Origin: Bacillota bacterium
Lineage (GTDB): Bacteria; Bacillota; Clostridia; Christensenellales; Aristaeellaceae
Reading direction: 5' to 3'
Length of the DNA: 32,321 bases
Assembly (NCBI GenBank): GCA_023416585.1
Contig: JAEZHM010000152.1
Coordinates: 1-32,321 of the forward strand
Shown: one piece after another, positions 16,003 through 23,925 of the stretch
Layout: every line of letters starts with the position of its first letter
Position numbering within the stretch: the first letter of the stretch is position 1
The notes under the pieces: model-generated
Seen by the model: only the letters and a program-made list of their open reading frames with translations
The model's database searches: none
What the model was told of the DNA's origin: nothing
Translations under genes and position numbers: made by a program

Positions 16003-16380
16003 TCAGGCCGGGTCGAAAGGAGAGCCTATTTCTACAATGTGTCCGTCCGGATCATAGACCCGAAACAGTTTCTGCCACGGCACCTGAACAATGTTGTGTA
16101 TCACCTTAACGCCGGCTTGAACAAGCTTTTGAAACTCGGCTTCCAGATCGCTGGCCTCAAAATAAAGTACGACATTACCGTGCCCCTGGCTTCCGTCATG
16201 AATGAATCTGTCAATGAGCTCCGGAGGCTGAAGGGCATGCGCCTTATGGATAGCAAACCTTTCCTTGAATACAACCATGTTGCCCCAATCATGAAGGATT
16301 TCCAAACCTATCAGCCTGGTATAAAAGGACTTGGACGCTTCCAGGTCATTCACGAGTATGATGGAATCGATATGCCTCAT
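16003..16380 (-). CDS. VOC-family (glyoxalase/dioxygenase fold) protein
   Basis: This 125-residue single-module protein has the vicinal-oxygen-chelate fold: opening IDSIILVNDLEASKSFYTRLIGLE, middle VVLYFEASDLEAEFQKLVQAG, and ending FRVYDPDGHIVEIGSPF. The terminal Glu of HIVEIG is the usual metal ligand. Family members include glyoxalase I, fosfomycin or bleomycin resistance proteins and ring-cleaving dioxygenases; the sequence does not decide among them. AAAGGACG lies ahead of the ATG at 16380, and a consensus promoter is found about 34 bases further upstream. Confidence 0.88.
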   Translation of the reverse strand: MRHIDSIILVNDLEASKSFYTRLIGLEILHDWGNMVVFKERFAIHKAHALQPPELIDRFIHDGSQGHGNVVLYFEASDLEAEFQKLVQAGVKVIHNIVQVPWQKLFRVYDPDGHIVEIGSPFDPA

Positions 16381-16413
16381 TTTTCACACGTCCTTTGTTT
16401 ATGCTCTGCAGCA

Positions 16414-16442
16414 ATTATGAGTGATGTGAAGTAATGTGTCAA
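16414..16442 (-). promoter_or_regulatory. Sigma-A-type promoter of the VOC gene
   Basis: Minus strand: TTGACA (16442-16437), a 17-base spacer, then CATAAT (16419-16414). It would start transcription near 16407, leaving a leader of about 27 bases. Confidence 0.75.
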
Positions 16443-16724
16443 GGTTTACCAAAAACAAAAAAAACCTTCCTATATGGAAAGCGGAATTTCTAAACATATT
16501 TGTGACAGATACTAAGAAAAACACCCTTGATGTGCTTCATCAATTGTAAATATATAATAAGGGTAAAATGTCAATCTGTCAAGCATTTCTGTGAAAAAAA
16601 GAGCAGGAAGGAGTTTTTGCCTTCGGGGATGTATGAAAACTTCCAGGTCAATGCTTTTGCCCTTTGCATTTTATCGCATCTCCCTCTATACTAAACCCCC
16701 GCCATGGGCGAAGGAGGGAAGAAA
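16443..16724. other. Upstream region of the ABC-2 exporter operon
   Basis: No gene is visible. A possible plus-strand promoter is TTGATG (16527-16532) with TATATA at 16551, 18 bases apart; TATAAT at 16553 would be 20 bases apart. It is followed by a leader of about 160 bases. A short stem CTTCC/GGAAG next to a run of eight A residues (16455-16478) could act as a weak minus-strand terminator insulating the VOC promoter. Confidence 0.4.
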
Positions 16725-17534
16725 ATGGAGCAGATCATACTGAAAAGCATCAGCAAGCACTTCCGTGTGTACGAGCGGCCCGAGGGCAAATGGGGTCTTT
16801 TGAAGGGCGCATTCATGCGGAACGTGCGGCGGGTTACGGCGCTGGACAACGTGAGCCTGACCATTCACAAGGGGGAACTGGTAGGGTATATAGGCCCCAA
16901 TGGCGCAGGCAAATCAACCACAGTCAAAGTTATGAGCGGCATCCTGGTTCCCGACAGCGGAGAATGCCATATCTGCGGGCGTGTCCCCTGGAATGAGCGG
17001 GTGGCTCATGTTGCACAGATAGGCGTGGTCTTCGGCCAGCGAAGCCAACTGTGGTGGGATGTTCCGGTAAAAGACTCTTTCGATCTTCTTCGGAACATTT
17101 ACGCCATCCCGAAGGAAGAATACAAAACGCGGCTTACGGAGCTTACGGAGACGTTGGATATCGGAAGCCTTCTGAAAACCCCCGTGCGGCAGCTTTCATT
17201 GGGCCAGCGCATGCGCTGCGAGCTGGCAGCTTCCCTTTTGCACAGCCCGCAAATCCTATTCCTGGACGAGCCCACTATTGGCCTGGATGCTGTTTCCAAG
17301 CTGGCTCTGAGGGCCTTTCTCAAGGAAGAAAATAGAAAGCGCGGCACAACCATGGTTCTTACCACCCATGATATGGACGACATTGAGGCGCTTTGCAGCC
17401 GGGTTCTGGTGATAGGCCACGGGACCATTTTGTTCGATGGCACTTTGGAAACGCTTAAGGCCCGCTATTCCGCCGGGGACAGCCAGGACATCAACGAGAC
17501 CATTGCGGCCATGTACCGGGAAATGGCACTGTAG
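16725..17534 (+). CDS. ABC-2-type exporter ATPase (COG4586-like)
   Basis: This 269-residue ATPase has Walker A GPNGAGKST (57-65), the Q-loop region GVVFGQRSQLWWDVPV, a variant signature LSLGQRMRCELA, Walker B ILFLDEPTIGLD, and H-loop LTTHDMDDIEAL. RSQLWWDVP and the degenerate LSLGQ signature are typical of the COG4586 group, which pairs with the two permease types that follow. The ATG at 16725 is six bases after AAGGAGGG; the upstream ATG at 16704 overlaps that ribosome site. What the system exports is unknown for this family. Confidence 0.9.
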   Translation: MEQIILKSISKHFRVYERPEGKWGLLKGAFMRNVRRVTALDNVSLTIHKGELVGYIGPNGAGKSTTVKVMSGILVPDSGECHICGRVPWNERVAHVAQIGVVFGQRSQLWWDVPVKDSFDLLRNIYAIPKEEYKTRLTELTETLDIGSLLKTPVRQLSLGQRMRCELAASLLHSPQILFLDEPTIGLDAVSKLALRAFLKEENRKRGTTMVLTTHDMDDIEALCSRVLVIGHGTILFDGTLETLKARYSAGDSQDINETIAAMYREMAL

Positions 17535-17542
17535 GTGGCGTC

Positions 17543-18373
17543 ATGAAAAGAGCAAATCATTTAAAAGCCTGCCTGTCTATTTTCCGCATCCAGTTTGCCC
17601 AAAGCCTGCAATACCGCCTGGCCGGGCTGTCTTCGGCCAGCATCAGCATCTTCTGGGCACTGATTGAGATCGTTGTATTTACAGTCTTCTATGAGCATGC
17701 ACAAAATGGCGCCATAAGCATGAACGGCCTGACACTTTCTCAGGTGATTTCCTATGTATGGATCGCACAGTTCCTGGTACCGCTGCAGCCTATGAGCATC
17801 GACGGGGATATTCTTTCCCAGATCACCAGCGGAAACGTGGGCATTGCATTATGCCGCCCGCTTACGCTTTACGGCCAGTGGTTTGCGCATACCGCCGCGG
17901 GGCGGCTGGGTGGATTTTGGATGAGGGGAATATTGACGGTACTGGCCGGATTTTTGATGCCCGGTAACCTGCGTCTTTCCCCATCGGCTTCTTTGGCTGG
18001 CCTATGGTTGTTTGTATTCTCCGCCACAGGAGCGTTCCTGCTATGCACGGCTTACGGCATGCTGATCACCGCCGTTCGTTTGAACATTACCTGGGGCGAA
18101 GGACCTACATACATGCTGCTGCTCTTAAGCGGCGTGCTTTCCGGCGGATATTTGCCCTTGCAGCTTTGGCCGGACGCGCTGCAAAAGGTGCTTCTGTACC
18201 AGCCCTTCGCGGGGTATCTGGATATACCAGTACGGCTGTATGTGGGCTCCATGGCATGGAAGCAGGGGATTGAGGCAATCCTGATGCAACTGTACTGGAC
18301 GATGGCTTTTGTACTGATGGGGAAAGCACTCATGGGACGCAAGCTGAAAACGCTGATTGTACAGGGGGGATGA
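17543..18373 (+). CDS. ABC-2-type exporter permease (COG4587-like)
   Basis: This 276-residue membrane protein has about six hydrophobic segments. It starts eight bases after the ATPase stop, preceded by GTAGGTGG. The region FRIQFAQSLQYRLAGLSSAS and the late SGGYLPLQLWPDALQKVLLYQPFAGYLDIPVRLYVG stretch, which ends in a conserved Pro-Phe patch, are typical of this exporter permease class. It is paired with the next gene to form the heterodimeric channel. Confidence 0.87.
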   Translation: MKRANHLKACLSIFRIQFAQSLQYRLAGLSSASISIFWALIEIVVFTVFYEHAQNGAISMNGLTLSQVISYVWIAQFLVPLQPMSIDGDILSQITSGNVGIALCRPLTLYGQWFAHTAAGRLGGFWMRGILTVLAGFLMPGNLRLSPSASLAGLWLFVFSATGAFLLCTAYGMLITAVRLNITWGEGPTYMLLLLSGVLSGGYLPLQLWPDALQKVLLYQPFAGYLDIPVRLYVGSMAWKQGIEAILMQLYWTMAFVLMGKALMGRKLKTLIVQGG

Positions 18374-18376
18374 GAT

Positions 18377-19168
18377 ATGCTACAGGAACTCAAAGTCTAT
18401 TTAAGCATGCTCCGCATGCACCTCTTAACCGGACTGGAATACAAGGGCTGGTGGCTGATGGTGCTGCAGGTATTGTTCGTTGTCGTGTCTGATCCCGTTG
18501 CAACCTTTTTTCTCTTTTCCCGCTTTGGTTCCATTGGCCCCTGGACACTGGAAAGAATCATGCTGATTTATGCCATCGCCGTCACATCCTTTGGGATTGC
18601 CGAAAGCCTTTGCCGGGGGTTCGATTATTTCCCTTGGAAAATGATCCGCTCCGGGGATTTTGACAGGCTGCTTCTGCGCCCGCGCACGCTGTTTGTGCAG
18701 GTGGCAGGATCATACTTTCACATTCATAGGCTTTCACGGGTAGCCGCCGGGCTGGCGGTGATCATTTGGTCTTTAAACCGGCAGGGTATTATTGTGAACA
18801 TGGCTAATGGGCTGATTTTGCTTCTTGCGCTGGTGGGCGGTGCGCTGATGTATTGCGGCGTTTTTGTGTTCAGTTCCGGCATTGCCATATTCACTATCAA
18901 GGCACTGGATTGGATCTATATCCTCACAAACGCCAGTTACCAAGTAACCCGCTGCCCAGTGGAATATATGCCGCGGTCGTTGTACCGCGTCTTCACCTTT
19001 TTTCTGCCGATGCTTCTTATCAGCTATTATCCAGCTTCGGCAGCCTGCGGCTGGGGCGAAAGCGTTTGGAAGGGATGCCTGGCGCTGCCTGCCGGCGGCT
19101 TATTTCTTCTCTTTTCCTTGCTGGTGTGGCGTATTGGTGTGAGGCATTACAAGAGCACGGGAAGCTGA
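18377..19168 (+). CDS. ABC-2-type exporter permease (COG3694-like)
   Basis: This 263-residue second permease begins three bases after the previous stop. It has six hydrophobic stretches. The core GIAESLCRGFDYFPWKMIRSGDFDRLLLRPRTLFVQVAG is the hallmark of the COG3694/ABC-2 family 2 permeases. The terminal stretch LLISYYPASAACGW is also typical. The three-gene order matches other Firmicutes loci. A hairpin at 19189 ends the operon. Confidence 0.87.
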   Translation: MLQELKVYLSMLRMHLLTGLEYKGWWLMVLQVLFVVVSDPVATFFLFSRFGSIGPWTLERIMLIYAIAVTSFGIAESLCRGFDYFPWKMIRSGDFDRLLLRPRTLFVQVAGSYFHIHRLSRVAAGLAVIIWSLNRQGIIVNMANGLILLLALVGGALMYCGVFVFSSGIAIFTIKALDWIYILTNASYQVTRCPVEYMPRSLYRVFTFFLPMLLISYYPASAACGWGESVWKGCLALPAGGLFLLFSLLVWRIGVRHYKSTGS

Positions 19169-19188
19169 ACTTTAAACGGTATTCAAAA

Positions 19189-19212
19189 GCGCCTCAATGA
19201 TGAGGCGCCTTT
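19189..19212. terminator. Bidirectional terminator between the exporter operon and pflA
   Basis: GCGCCTCA (19189-19196) pairs with TGAGGCGC (19201-19208) around a four-base loop. CTTTG follows on the plus strand and CTTTTG on the minus strand, so it can end both convergent units. Confidence 0.75.
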
Positions 19213-19224
19213 GATAGAATCAAG

Positions 19225-19959
19225 TCATTCCTTCAACAATACTTTCAGGTTCTTTGCTTCAAATATCTCCCTGGCCATTTTCAAAGACTGCTTATCAGGC
19301 GGTTCGGTATCACCAAGAACATAAGGCAAACGAAGCTCTTTCCATTTGTATTCACCCATTTTGTGAAAGGGTAGAAGCTCTATAAGCTCAATACAGGAAA
19401 AGAACGAGAGGTAGTCTGCCAACGCTTCCAGCAGGTTTTTGTCAAGCGTATATCCAGGGACCAACACGTGCCGGATCCATACGGGCTTGTGGCGCGTTTC
19501 ACAAAAAGCCAGGGTATCCAGTGTATCCTTGTTGCCTCGGCCTGTAAGCTGCCTGCAAAGCTCGTCATCCAATGCCTTGATGTCCAGAAGGATCAGATCT
19601 GTCGCGTCAAGGGCGGGCTTGGAAATGGACAGGGGAACGGCTCCGGCCGTGTCCAACGCCGTATGAATGCCGTGTTCTGCACACTTTTTCAGAATGTCTG
19701 TAACAAACTCCGGTTGCAAAAGCGGCTCACCACCCGACAGCGTAACGCCCCCGGAACGGATGAAGTTTTTGTAGGTAAGGATATCGCTGATGATTTCATC
19801 AGAATCCGCTTTCTTGCCGCTGCCCATTTGCCAGGTGTCAGGGTTATGACAATATTTACAGCGCAGCCCGCAGCCCTGCAGAAAAAGAACATAACGAATG
19901 CCCGGCCCATCCAGAGTGCCAAAGCTTTCCACAGAATGGATCCGGCCCGTTACGCCCAT
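19225..19959 (-). CDS. pflA: Pyruvate formate-lyase activating enzyme (radical SAM)
   Basis: This 244-residue protein generates the glycyl radical on PflB by cleaving S-adenosylmethionine. The radical-SAM triad C30-x3-C34-x2-C37 lies in GCGLRCKYCHNPDTW, then GGVTLSGGEPLLQ and LDIKALDDELCRQLTG. The N-terminus GRIHSVESFGTLDGPGIR is the family signature. It follows pflB by 86 bases on the same strand, with AAAGGAG before the ATG. Only one Fe-S cluster is evident, as in the E. coli PflA type rather than the longer glycerol-dehydratase activases. Confidence 0.96.
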   Translation of the reverse strand: MGVTGRIHSVESFGTLDGPGIRYVLFLQGCGLRCKYCHNPDTWQMGSGKKADSDEIISDILTYKNFIRSGGVTLSGGEPLLQPEFVTDILKKCAEHGIHTALDTAGAVPLSISKPALDATDLILLDIKALDDELCRQLTGRGNKDTLDTLAFCETRHKPVWIRHVLVPGYTLDKNLLEALADYLSFFSCIELIELLPFHKMGEYKWKELRLPYVLGDTEPPDKQSLKMAREIFEAKNLKVLLKE

Positions 19960-20010
19960 AGAATCACAACTCCTTTAGTGAGATAAGAGATGAACATTAG
20001 CCATGCGAAA

Positions 20011-20038
20011 TCAAGAAAAAGACTTGTCATTTTCTTGA
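20011..20038. other. Hairpin in the pflB-pflA spacer
   Basis: TCAAGAAAA (20011-20019) pairs with TTTTCTTGA (20030-20038) over a 10-base loop. In the transcript it falls between pflB and pflA and may set their ratio by partial termination or by protecting the pflB message. The T run is short. Confidence 0.45.
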
Positions 20039-20045
20039 GATGAAG

Positions 20046-22247
20046 TCAAAACCTTTCATGGAACGTGCGGTTCAGCACGTCCATTTGCTGTTCCCTGGTA
20101 AGCTTGATAAAGTTCACCGCATAGCCGCTGACACGGATGGTGAGCTGGGGATATTTTTCCGGGTGGTCCATGGCGTCCATCAGCACATCCTTGTTCAGGA
20201 CGTTTACGTTGATGTGGTGGCCCTTGTCCAAAAAGAACCCATCCATCAGCCCGACCAGATTTTCAGCCTTTTGTTCCGCCGTTTTGCCAAGCGCGCCGGG
20301 CACGATGCTGAAGGTGTAGGAAATACCATCCTCAGCCTGGTCATAGGGGAGCTTGGCGACACTCTTCATGCTGGCGACGCATCCCTTCACATCGCGGCCG
20401 TGCATGGGGTTGGCTCCGGGCGCGAAGGGTTCGCCCAGCTTGCGGCCGTCGGGGGTGGAGCCGGTCTTTTTGCCGTATACCACGTTGGAGGTAATGGTCA
20501 GCACCGACATTGTGGGCAAAGACTCACGGTAGGTCCTGTGGGTACGAAGTTTTGTCATGAAGCTTTTGACCACGTCGATGGCGATAGCGTCCGCAGTATT
20601 ATCGTTGTTGCCGTATTTGGGGAAATCGCCTTCCACCTGGAAGTCCACTGCCAGGCCTTGATCATTGCGGATGGTTTTCACCTTTGCGTAACGTATGGCG
20701 GAGAGGCTGTCTGCAACAACACTCAGGCCCGCGATGCCGCCGGCCATGGTGCGCAGTATCTCCTCGTCATGCAGCGCCATTTCCAGCCGTTCATAGCAAT
20801 ACTTGTCATGCATGTAATGGATCACGTTCAGAGTGTTGACATACAATTTCGCCAGCCAGTCGCACATAGTGTCAAATTTCCTGCGTACCTCATCATACGA
20901 GAGATATTCCGAGGTGATCGGGGCGAACTCCGGTCCCACCTGCAGGCCGCTTACCTCATCCTTGCCGCCGTTGATGGCATATAGAAGCGCTTTGGCAAGA
21001 TTTGCCCTGGCACCGAAGAACTGCATCTGCTTTCCGATGCGCATGGCGGATACGCAGCAGGCAATGCCGTAATCGTCGCCGTGTTTGGGCCGCATGATCT
21101 CATCGTTTTCATACTGGATGGAGGAAGTTTCAATAGAAACTTGGGCGCAGTAGCGTTTAAAATACTCCGGAAGACGCTGGCTCCACAATACGGTCAGGTT
21201 GGGCTCCGGTGCTGGGCCCAGGTTGGTGAGCGTATGGAGAAAGCGGTAGCTCATCTTGGTTACCATGTGCCGCCCGTCGGTGCACATGCCGCCCAGCGTT
21301 TCTGTAACCCAGGTAGGGTCACCGCTGAAAAGCTGGTCATAGGAGGGCGTGCGCAAAAAGCGTACGATACGCAGCTTCATTACGAAGTGGTCCACAAACT
21401 CCTGAATCTCTTCCTCGGTATAGCGTCCGCTCTTCAGGTCTTTTTCCGCATAGATATCCAGGAAAGTGGATACACGGCCCAGGCTCATGGCTGCGCCGTT
21501 CTGCTCCTTCACAGCAGCCAGATAGCCAAAATACAGCCACTGTATAGCTTCCTTGGTATCCTCCGCAGGGCGGGAAATATCAAAACCATAGGAGGCGGCC
21601 ATTTCCGTCAGTTCCTCCAAAGCGCGGATCTGTTCGCTCATTTCCTCCCTCTGGCGGATGGCGGGGCTGTCCATGGAATCAAACACATACGCTTGCTTGG
21701 CCCGCTTTTTTTGCGCGATGAGGAATGCGGTGCCATACAAGGGAACACGCCTGTAGTCGCCGATGATGCGGCCACGGCCATAGGCATCAGGCAGGCCGGT
21801 AATGATGCCACTGTGGCGGGCACGCTTCATTTCATCAGTGTATACATCAAATACGCCGTCGTTGTGTGTCTTGCGGTATTTGAAGATATTTGCGATCTCA
21901 TCCGGCAGTTTGCGCCCATAGGCTTCCAGCTCGGTATAAACCAGCCGGATGCCACCAAAGGGCATGATTGCACGCTTTAGCGGTGCATCCGTTTGCAAGC
22001 CCACGATTTTTTCCAGTTCTTTATGAATGTAGCCGGGCTTATGGGCGGTAATTGTGGAAATGGTTTTCTCGTCAATATCATAAACACCGCCCCTTAAATG
22101 TTCTTCACGCATCAGGGCCGAAAGCTCCTTCCAAAGCTTAAGGGTTTCTTCGGTCGGCGGCTTAAGAAAGCTTTCGTCACCATCATAAGGCGTGTAGTTG
22201 GCAACAATAAATTCCCTCGTATTAATTTCCTTTTCCAGAATACTCAT
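20046..22247 (-). CDS. pflB: Formate C-acetyltransferase (pyruvate formate-lyase)
   Basis: This enzyme converts pyruvate and CoA to acetyl-CoA and formate under anoxia through a glycyl radical. The 733-residue product shows the adjacent catalytic cysteines C397-C398 in GIACCVSAMRIGKQ and the radical Gly708 in RVSGYAVNF, 25 residues from the end. I chose the ATG at 22247 (MSILEKEINTREF) because AGAGGAAG precedes it; the longer frame up to 22364 runs through the promoter region and is not protein-like. It is divergent from the Crp/Fnr gene and upstream of its activase. The glycyl-radical position and double cysteine mark a true PFL rather than a diol dehydratase or choline lyase. Confidence 0.96.
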   Translation of the reverse strand: MSILEKEINTREFIVANYTPYDGDESFLKPPTEETLKLWKELSALMREEHLRGGVYDIDEKTISTITAHKPGYIHKELEKIVGLQTDAPLKRAIMPFGGIRLVYTELEAYGRKLPDEIANIFKYRKTHNDGVFDVYTDEMKRARHSGIITGLPDAYGRGRIIGDYRRVPLYGTAFLIAQKKRAKQAYVFDSMDSPAIRQREEMSEQIRALEELTEMAASYGFDISRPAEDTKEAIQWLYFGYLAAVKEQNGAAMSLGRVSTFLDIYAEKDLKSGRYTEEEIQEFVDHFVMKLRIVRFLRTPSYDQLFSGDPTWVTETLGGMCTDGRHMVTKMSYRFLHTLTNLGPAPEPNLTVLWSQRLPEYFKRYCAQVSIETSSIQYENDEIMRPKHGDDYGIACCVSAMRIGKQMQFFGARANLAKALLYAINGGKDEVSGLQVGPEFAPITSEYLSYDEVRRKFDTMCDWLAKLYVNTLNVIHYMHDKYCYERLEMALHDEEILRTMAGGIAGLSVVADSLSAIRYAKVKTIRNDQGLAVDFQVEGDFPKYGNNDNTADAIAIDVVKSFMTKLRTHRTYRESLPTMSVLTITSNVVYGKKTGSTPDGRKLGEPFAPGANPMHGRDVKGCVASMKSVAKLPYDQAEDGISYTFSIVPGALGKTAEQKAENLVGLMDGFFLDKGHHINVNVLNKDVLMDAMDHPEKYPQLTIRVSGYAVNFIKLTREQQMDVLNRTFHERF

Positions 22248-22301
22248 CCATTCTTCCTCTTTCTTCATTACATATGGGCGGTTACTTTTATATTGTACTA
22301 A

Positions 22302-22354
22302 AGTCAAGCATGTCATGCCGTGACAGAAATCACATTTCTTAGCCGTGCTTGACT
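22302..22354. promoter_or_regulatory. Nested palindromes in the pflB / Crp-family intergenic region
   Basis: An outer perfect inverted repeat AGTCAAGCA (22302-22310) / TGCTTGACT (22346-22354) surrounds a Crp-type box, GTGA-N6-TCAC, at 22320-22333. The box is preceded by CC and followed by ATTT, like the classic Crp consensus. The two symmetry centres differ by less than two bases. The adjacent regulator is the natural candidate for binding here; the box would sit near -57 of its own promoter and upstream of pflB. Confidence 0.65.
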
Positions 22355-22377
22355 GAAAATGCATTTCTTCGTATAGT
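22349..22377 (+). promoter_or_regulatory. Sigma-A-type promoter of the Crp/Fnr-family gene
   Basis: TTGACT (22349-22354), a 17-base spacer, then TATAGT (22372-22377). The -35 box is part of the right arm of the outer palindrome, so a protein bound to that repeat would compete with RNA polymerase. Confidence 0.7.
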
Positions 22378-22405
22378 ATACCATGAGACGAAAAGGAGGA
22401 AAGCT

Positions 22406-23131
22406 ATGAATTGCAATTTGGACTGTGATGAATGCCTTCAGGAATTATGCATGCACATGGTGCCCCTTTTCGCTTCGCTCAGCCATGACGAGCTAAAGTC
22501 CATGGCGGATCATATGGTGTGCTGCACCTATGAAAAGGGGGAGCGGCTGCTTACCCAGGGGGATGTGCCGCAGTCGTTCACCGTAATCCTGGAAGGAAGA
22601 GCAAAAGTATACACCGTTACGCCCGATGGCCGTGAGAAAATACTGACGATCCTTTCGGCCAATGATTACTTTGGAGAACTGCACTTGTTCGGCATGAAAC
22701 AAGCCGCCTATTCTGTCGAAGCGCTCCAATATGTAAAAGCCTGGTCGTTTTCAAGGCACCATTTTAGGGAGTTGCTGACCGCTTACCCGAAGATGGCAAT
22801 CAGACTGGTAGAGGAGTTAGGGAACCGGGTGATTCAATTGGAGAATGTGCTGCAAAGCTCCATGAATGGCCGGGTGGATGCCAGAATTGCCGCGCTTTTG
22901 CTTGAGTTTTCTCAAAAATATACAGTATATGGTCCAAATGGTCCTGAGATTTCACTGCCGCTAAGCAGGGAAGGCATGGCCAACTACCTTGGCATTGCCA
23001 GGGAGACCATGAGCCGGAAGCTAAAACAAATGGAGGCCGGCGGGCTCATATCATCAAGTGGCAACAAGCGCATGCGGCTCTTAAATCCGGAGCAGCTTGC
23101 CAAAATCGCCATGGGGAATGGAGAAGAGTGA
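22406..23131 (+). CDS. Crp/Fnr-family transcriptional regulator with an N-terminal cysteine cluster
   Basis: This 241-residue regulator has a cyclic-nucleotide-binding-like beta domain (about residues 20-135, with LTQGDVPQSFTVILEGRAKVY and NDYFGELHLFG), a long dimer helix, and a C-terminal HTH with LSREGMANYLGIARETMSRKLKQME. The recognition helix has Arg-Glu-x-x-Ser-Arg. Cysteines 3, 7, 10 and 15 form an FNR-like cluster and Cys39-Cys40 follow, pointing to an Fe-S or thiol sensor of oxygen or redox state. AAAAGGAGG precedes the ATG at 22406. Being divergent from pflB with a shared palindromic site, it probably controls pflBA and itself. Confidence 0.9.
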   Translation: MNCNLDCDECLQELCMHMVPLFASLSHDELKSMADHMVCCTYEKGERLLTQGDVPQSFTVILEGRAKVYTVTPDGREKILTILSANDYFGELHLFGMKQAAYSVEALQYVKAWSFSRHHFRELLTAYPKMAIRLVEELGNRVIQLENVLQSSMNGRVDARIAALLLEFSQKYTVYGPNGPEISLPLSREGMANYLGIARETMSRKLKQMEAGGLISSSGNKRMRLLNPEQLAKIAMGNGEE

Positions 23132-23221
23132 AATAGTTCCTCAATGCAGCTGCCCATGGCCGAATTGAGCCTTCGCGTATAAATAACATATAAAAATAGT
23201 AAGCCATAATCTCAGGGGAGC

Positions 23222-23249
23222 AACGAGGGGGCAGAAGCCCCCTCGTTTG
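23222..23249. terminator. Terminator of the Crp/Fnr-family gene
   Basis: A perfect 11-pair stem, AACGAGGGGGC (23222-23232) with GCCCCCTCGTT (23237-23247), and a four-base loop AGAA. The T run after it is short (TTTG counting the end of the stem). It is the first of a row of hairpins. Confidence 0.65.
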
Positions 23250-23424
23250 TAAATCCGAAACCAGCGACATGTGCGGTGGTTTCGGAAGGATTTTTGCAGA
23301 AATCCTTTCCTTACACTTTTCGCCGGCCATGGCCTAGCACCGACAAGCGAAGCGGGCGGTGCATAGGCCATAGGCAAAAAGTGCAAAGATCATTCAAAGC
23401 CGGAGTAACCGGCTTCGAATGAAT
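23250..23424. repeat. Row of inverted repeats in a gene-free tract
   Basis: Successive hairpins are: CCGAAACCA/TGGTTTCGG (23255-23263 with 23277-23285); AAGGATTT/AAATCCTT (23286-23293 with 23300-23307); a long stem at 23314-23383 built from CACTTTT/AAAAGTG, GCC/GGC, ATGGCCTA/TAGGCCAT and GCACCG/CGGTGC; and ATTC-AAGCCGG/CCGGCTT-GAAT (23392-23420). AAATCC at 23251 can also pair with the GGATTT used by the second hairpin, so two folds compete. No gene is evident on either strand. It may be a mobile repeat of the REP/MITE kind or a structured RNA. Confidence 0.6.
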
Positions 23425-23459
23425 GAAAAATACCCCTTGCATATGCAAGGGGCATTTTC
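23425..23459. terminator. Palindromic terminator, likely serving abrB
   Basis: A 20-base perfect palindrome at 23433-23452 (CCCCTTGCAT and its complement) is flanked by A and T runs on both sides. On the minus strand the stem is followed by TATTTTTC, so it can terminate the abrB-like gene that ends at 23547. The spacer 23460-23546 holds nothing I recognise. Confidence 0.65.
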
Positions 23460-23546
23460 ATCTGCAAGGAGCCATACAATGAACCGTTCCGTAAATACCG
23501 ACGCCTTGGCAGATAGCCTTCCCAAAAGATTGGGGTAATGGATGCA

Positions 23547-23789
23547 TCAGCCTTTTTTAAGCTCTTCCAGGCATGTTTTGCACACCAATTTCCCCTTGTA
23601 CAGGATGACATCACGGGCATCATTGCAAAAGATACAGGCTGGATGATATTTCTTGAGGATGATCTGATCACCATCAACAAAAATCTCCAGTGTGTCCTTG
23701 ATTGCGATGTCCATGGTCCTGCGCAGCTCTATGGGAATGACAATTCGACCCAGTTCGTCAAGCTTGCGGACGACGCCTGTGGACTTCAT
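23547..23789 (-). CDS. AbrB-family transition-state regulator with a C-terminal zinc-ribbon-like tail
   Basis: This 80-residue DNA-binding protein has residues 1-50 forming the swapped-hairpin AbrB domain (STGVVRKLDELGRIVIPIEL, then IFVDGDQIILKKY). Unlike Bacillus AbrB, the tail carries two CxxC pairs (C52, C55 and C70, C73) that could bind zinc, a form common in Clostridia. The ATG at 23789 follows AAAGGAGGG; the ATG at 23816 has no ribosome site. It has a near-consensus promoter and is divergent from spmA. AbrB proteins repress late-growth and sporulation-onset genes. Confidence 0.93.
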   Translation of the reverse strand: MKSTGVVRKLDELGRIVIPIELRRTMDIAIKDTLEIFVDGDQIILKKYHPACIFCNDARDVILYKGKLVCKTCLEELKKG

Positions 23790-23837
23790 GGAATCCCTCC
23801 TTTCCGGAAGCCCCACATTAATTGAGGAACTAGCAAT

Positions 23838-23866
23838 ATTCTATCTACTTTGTATGATACTGTCAA
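23838..23866 (-). promoter_or_regulatory. Sigma-A-type promoter of the abrB-like gene
   Basis: Minus strand: TTGACA (23866-23861), a 17-base spacer, then TAGAAT (23843-23838). Transcription would begin near 23831, giving a leader of about 40 bases. Confidence 0.8.
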
Positions 23867-23925
23867 TACCATTTTCAGGATTGTTTTCAAAAACGTAATT
23901 ATTTAACGAATGGAGGCGGTTTCTG

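Noticed and set aside
20040..20984. 314-residue plus-strand frame opposite the 3' half of pflB
   Set aside because: Same reason: His/Val-rich shadow of pflB codons.
21081..21980. 299-residue plus-strand frame inside pflB
   Set aside because: It is antisense to a certain gene (pflB with catalytic Cys-Cys and Gly radical) and shows no protein family features.
20046..22364. Longer PflB start at 22364
   Set aside because: The extra 39 residues cover the palindromes and promoter region, and the ribosome site supports the start at 22247.
23046..23386. Two minus-strand frames (94 and 81 residues) across the hairpin tract
   Set aside because: They run through perfect hairpins and the end of the Crp/Fnr gene, and lack ribosome sites; the open frames look accidental.
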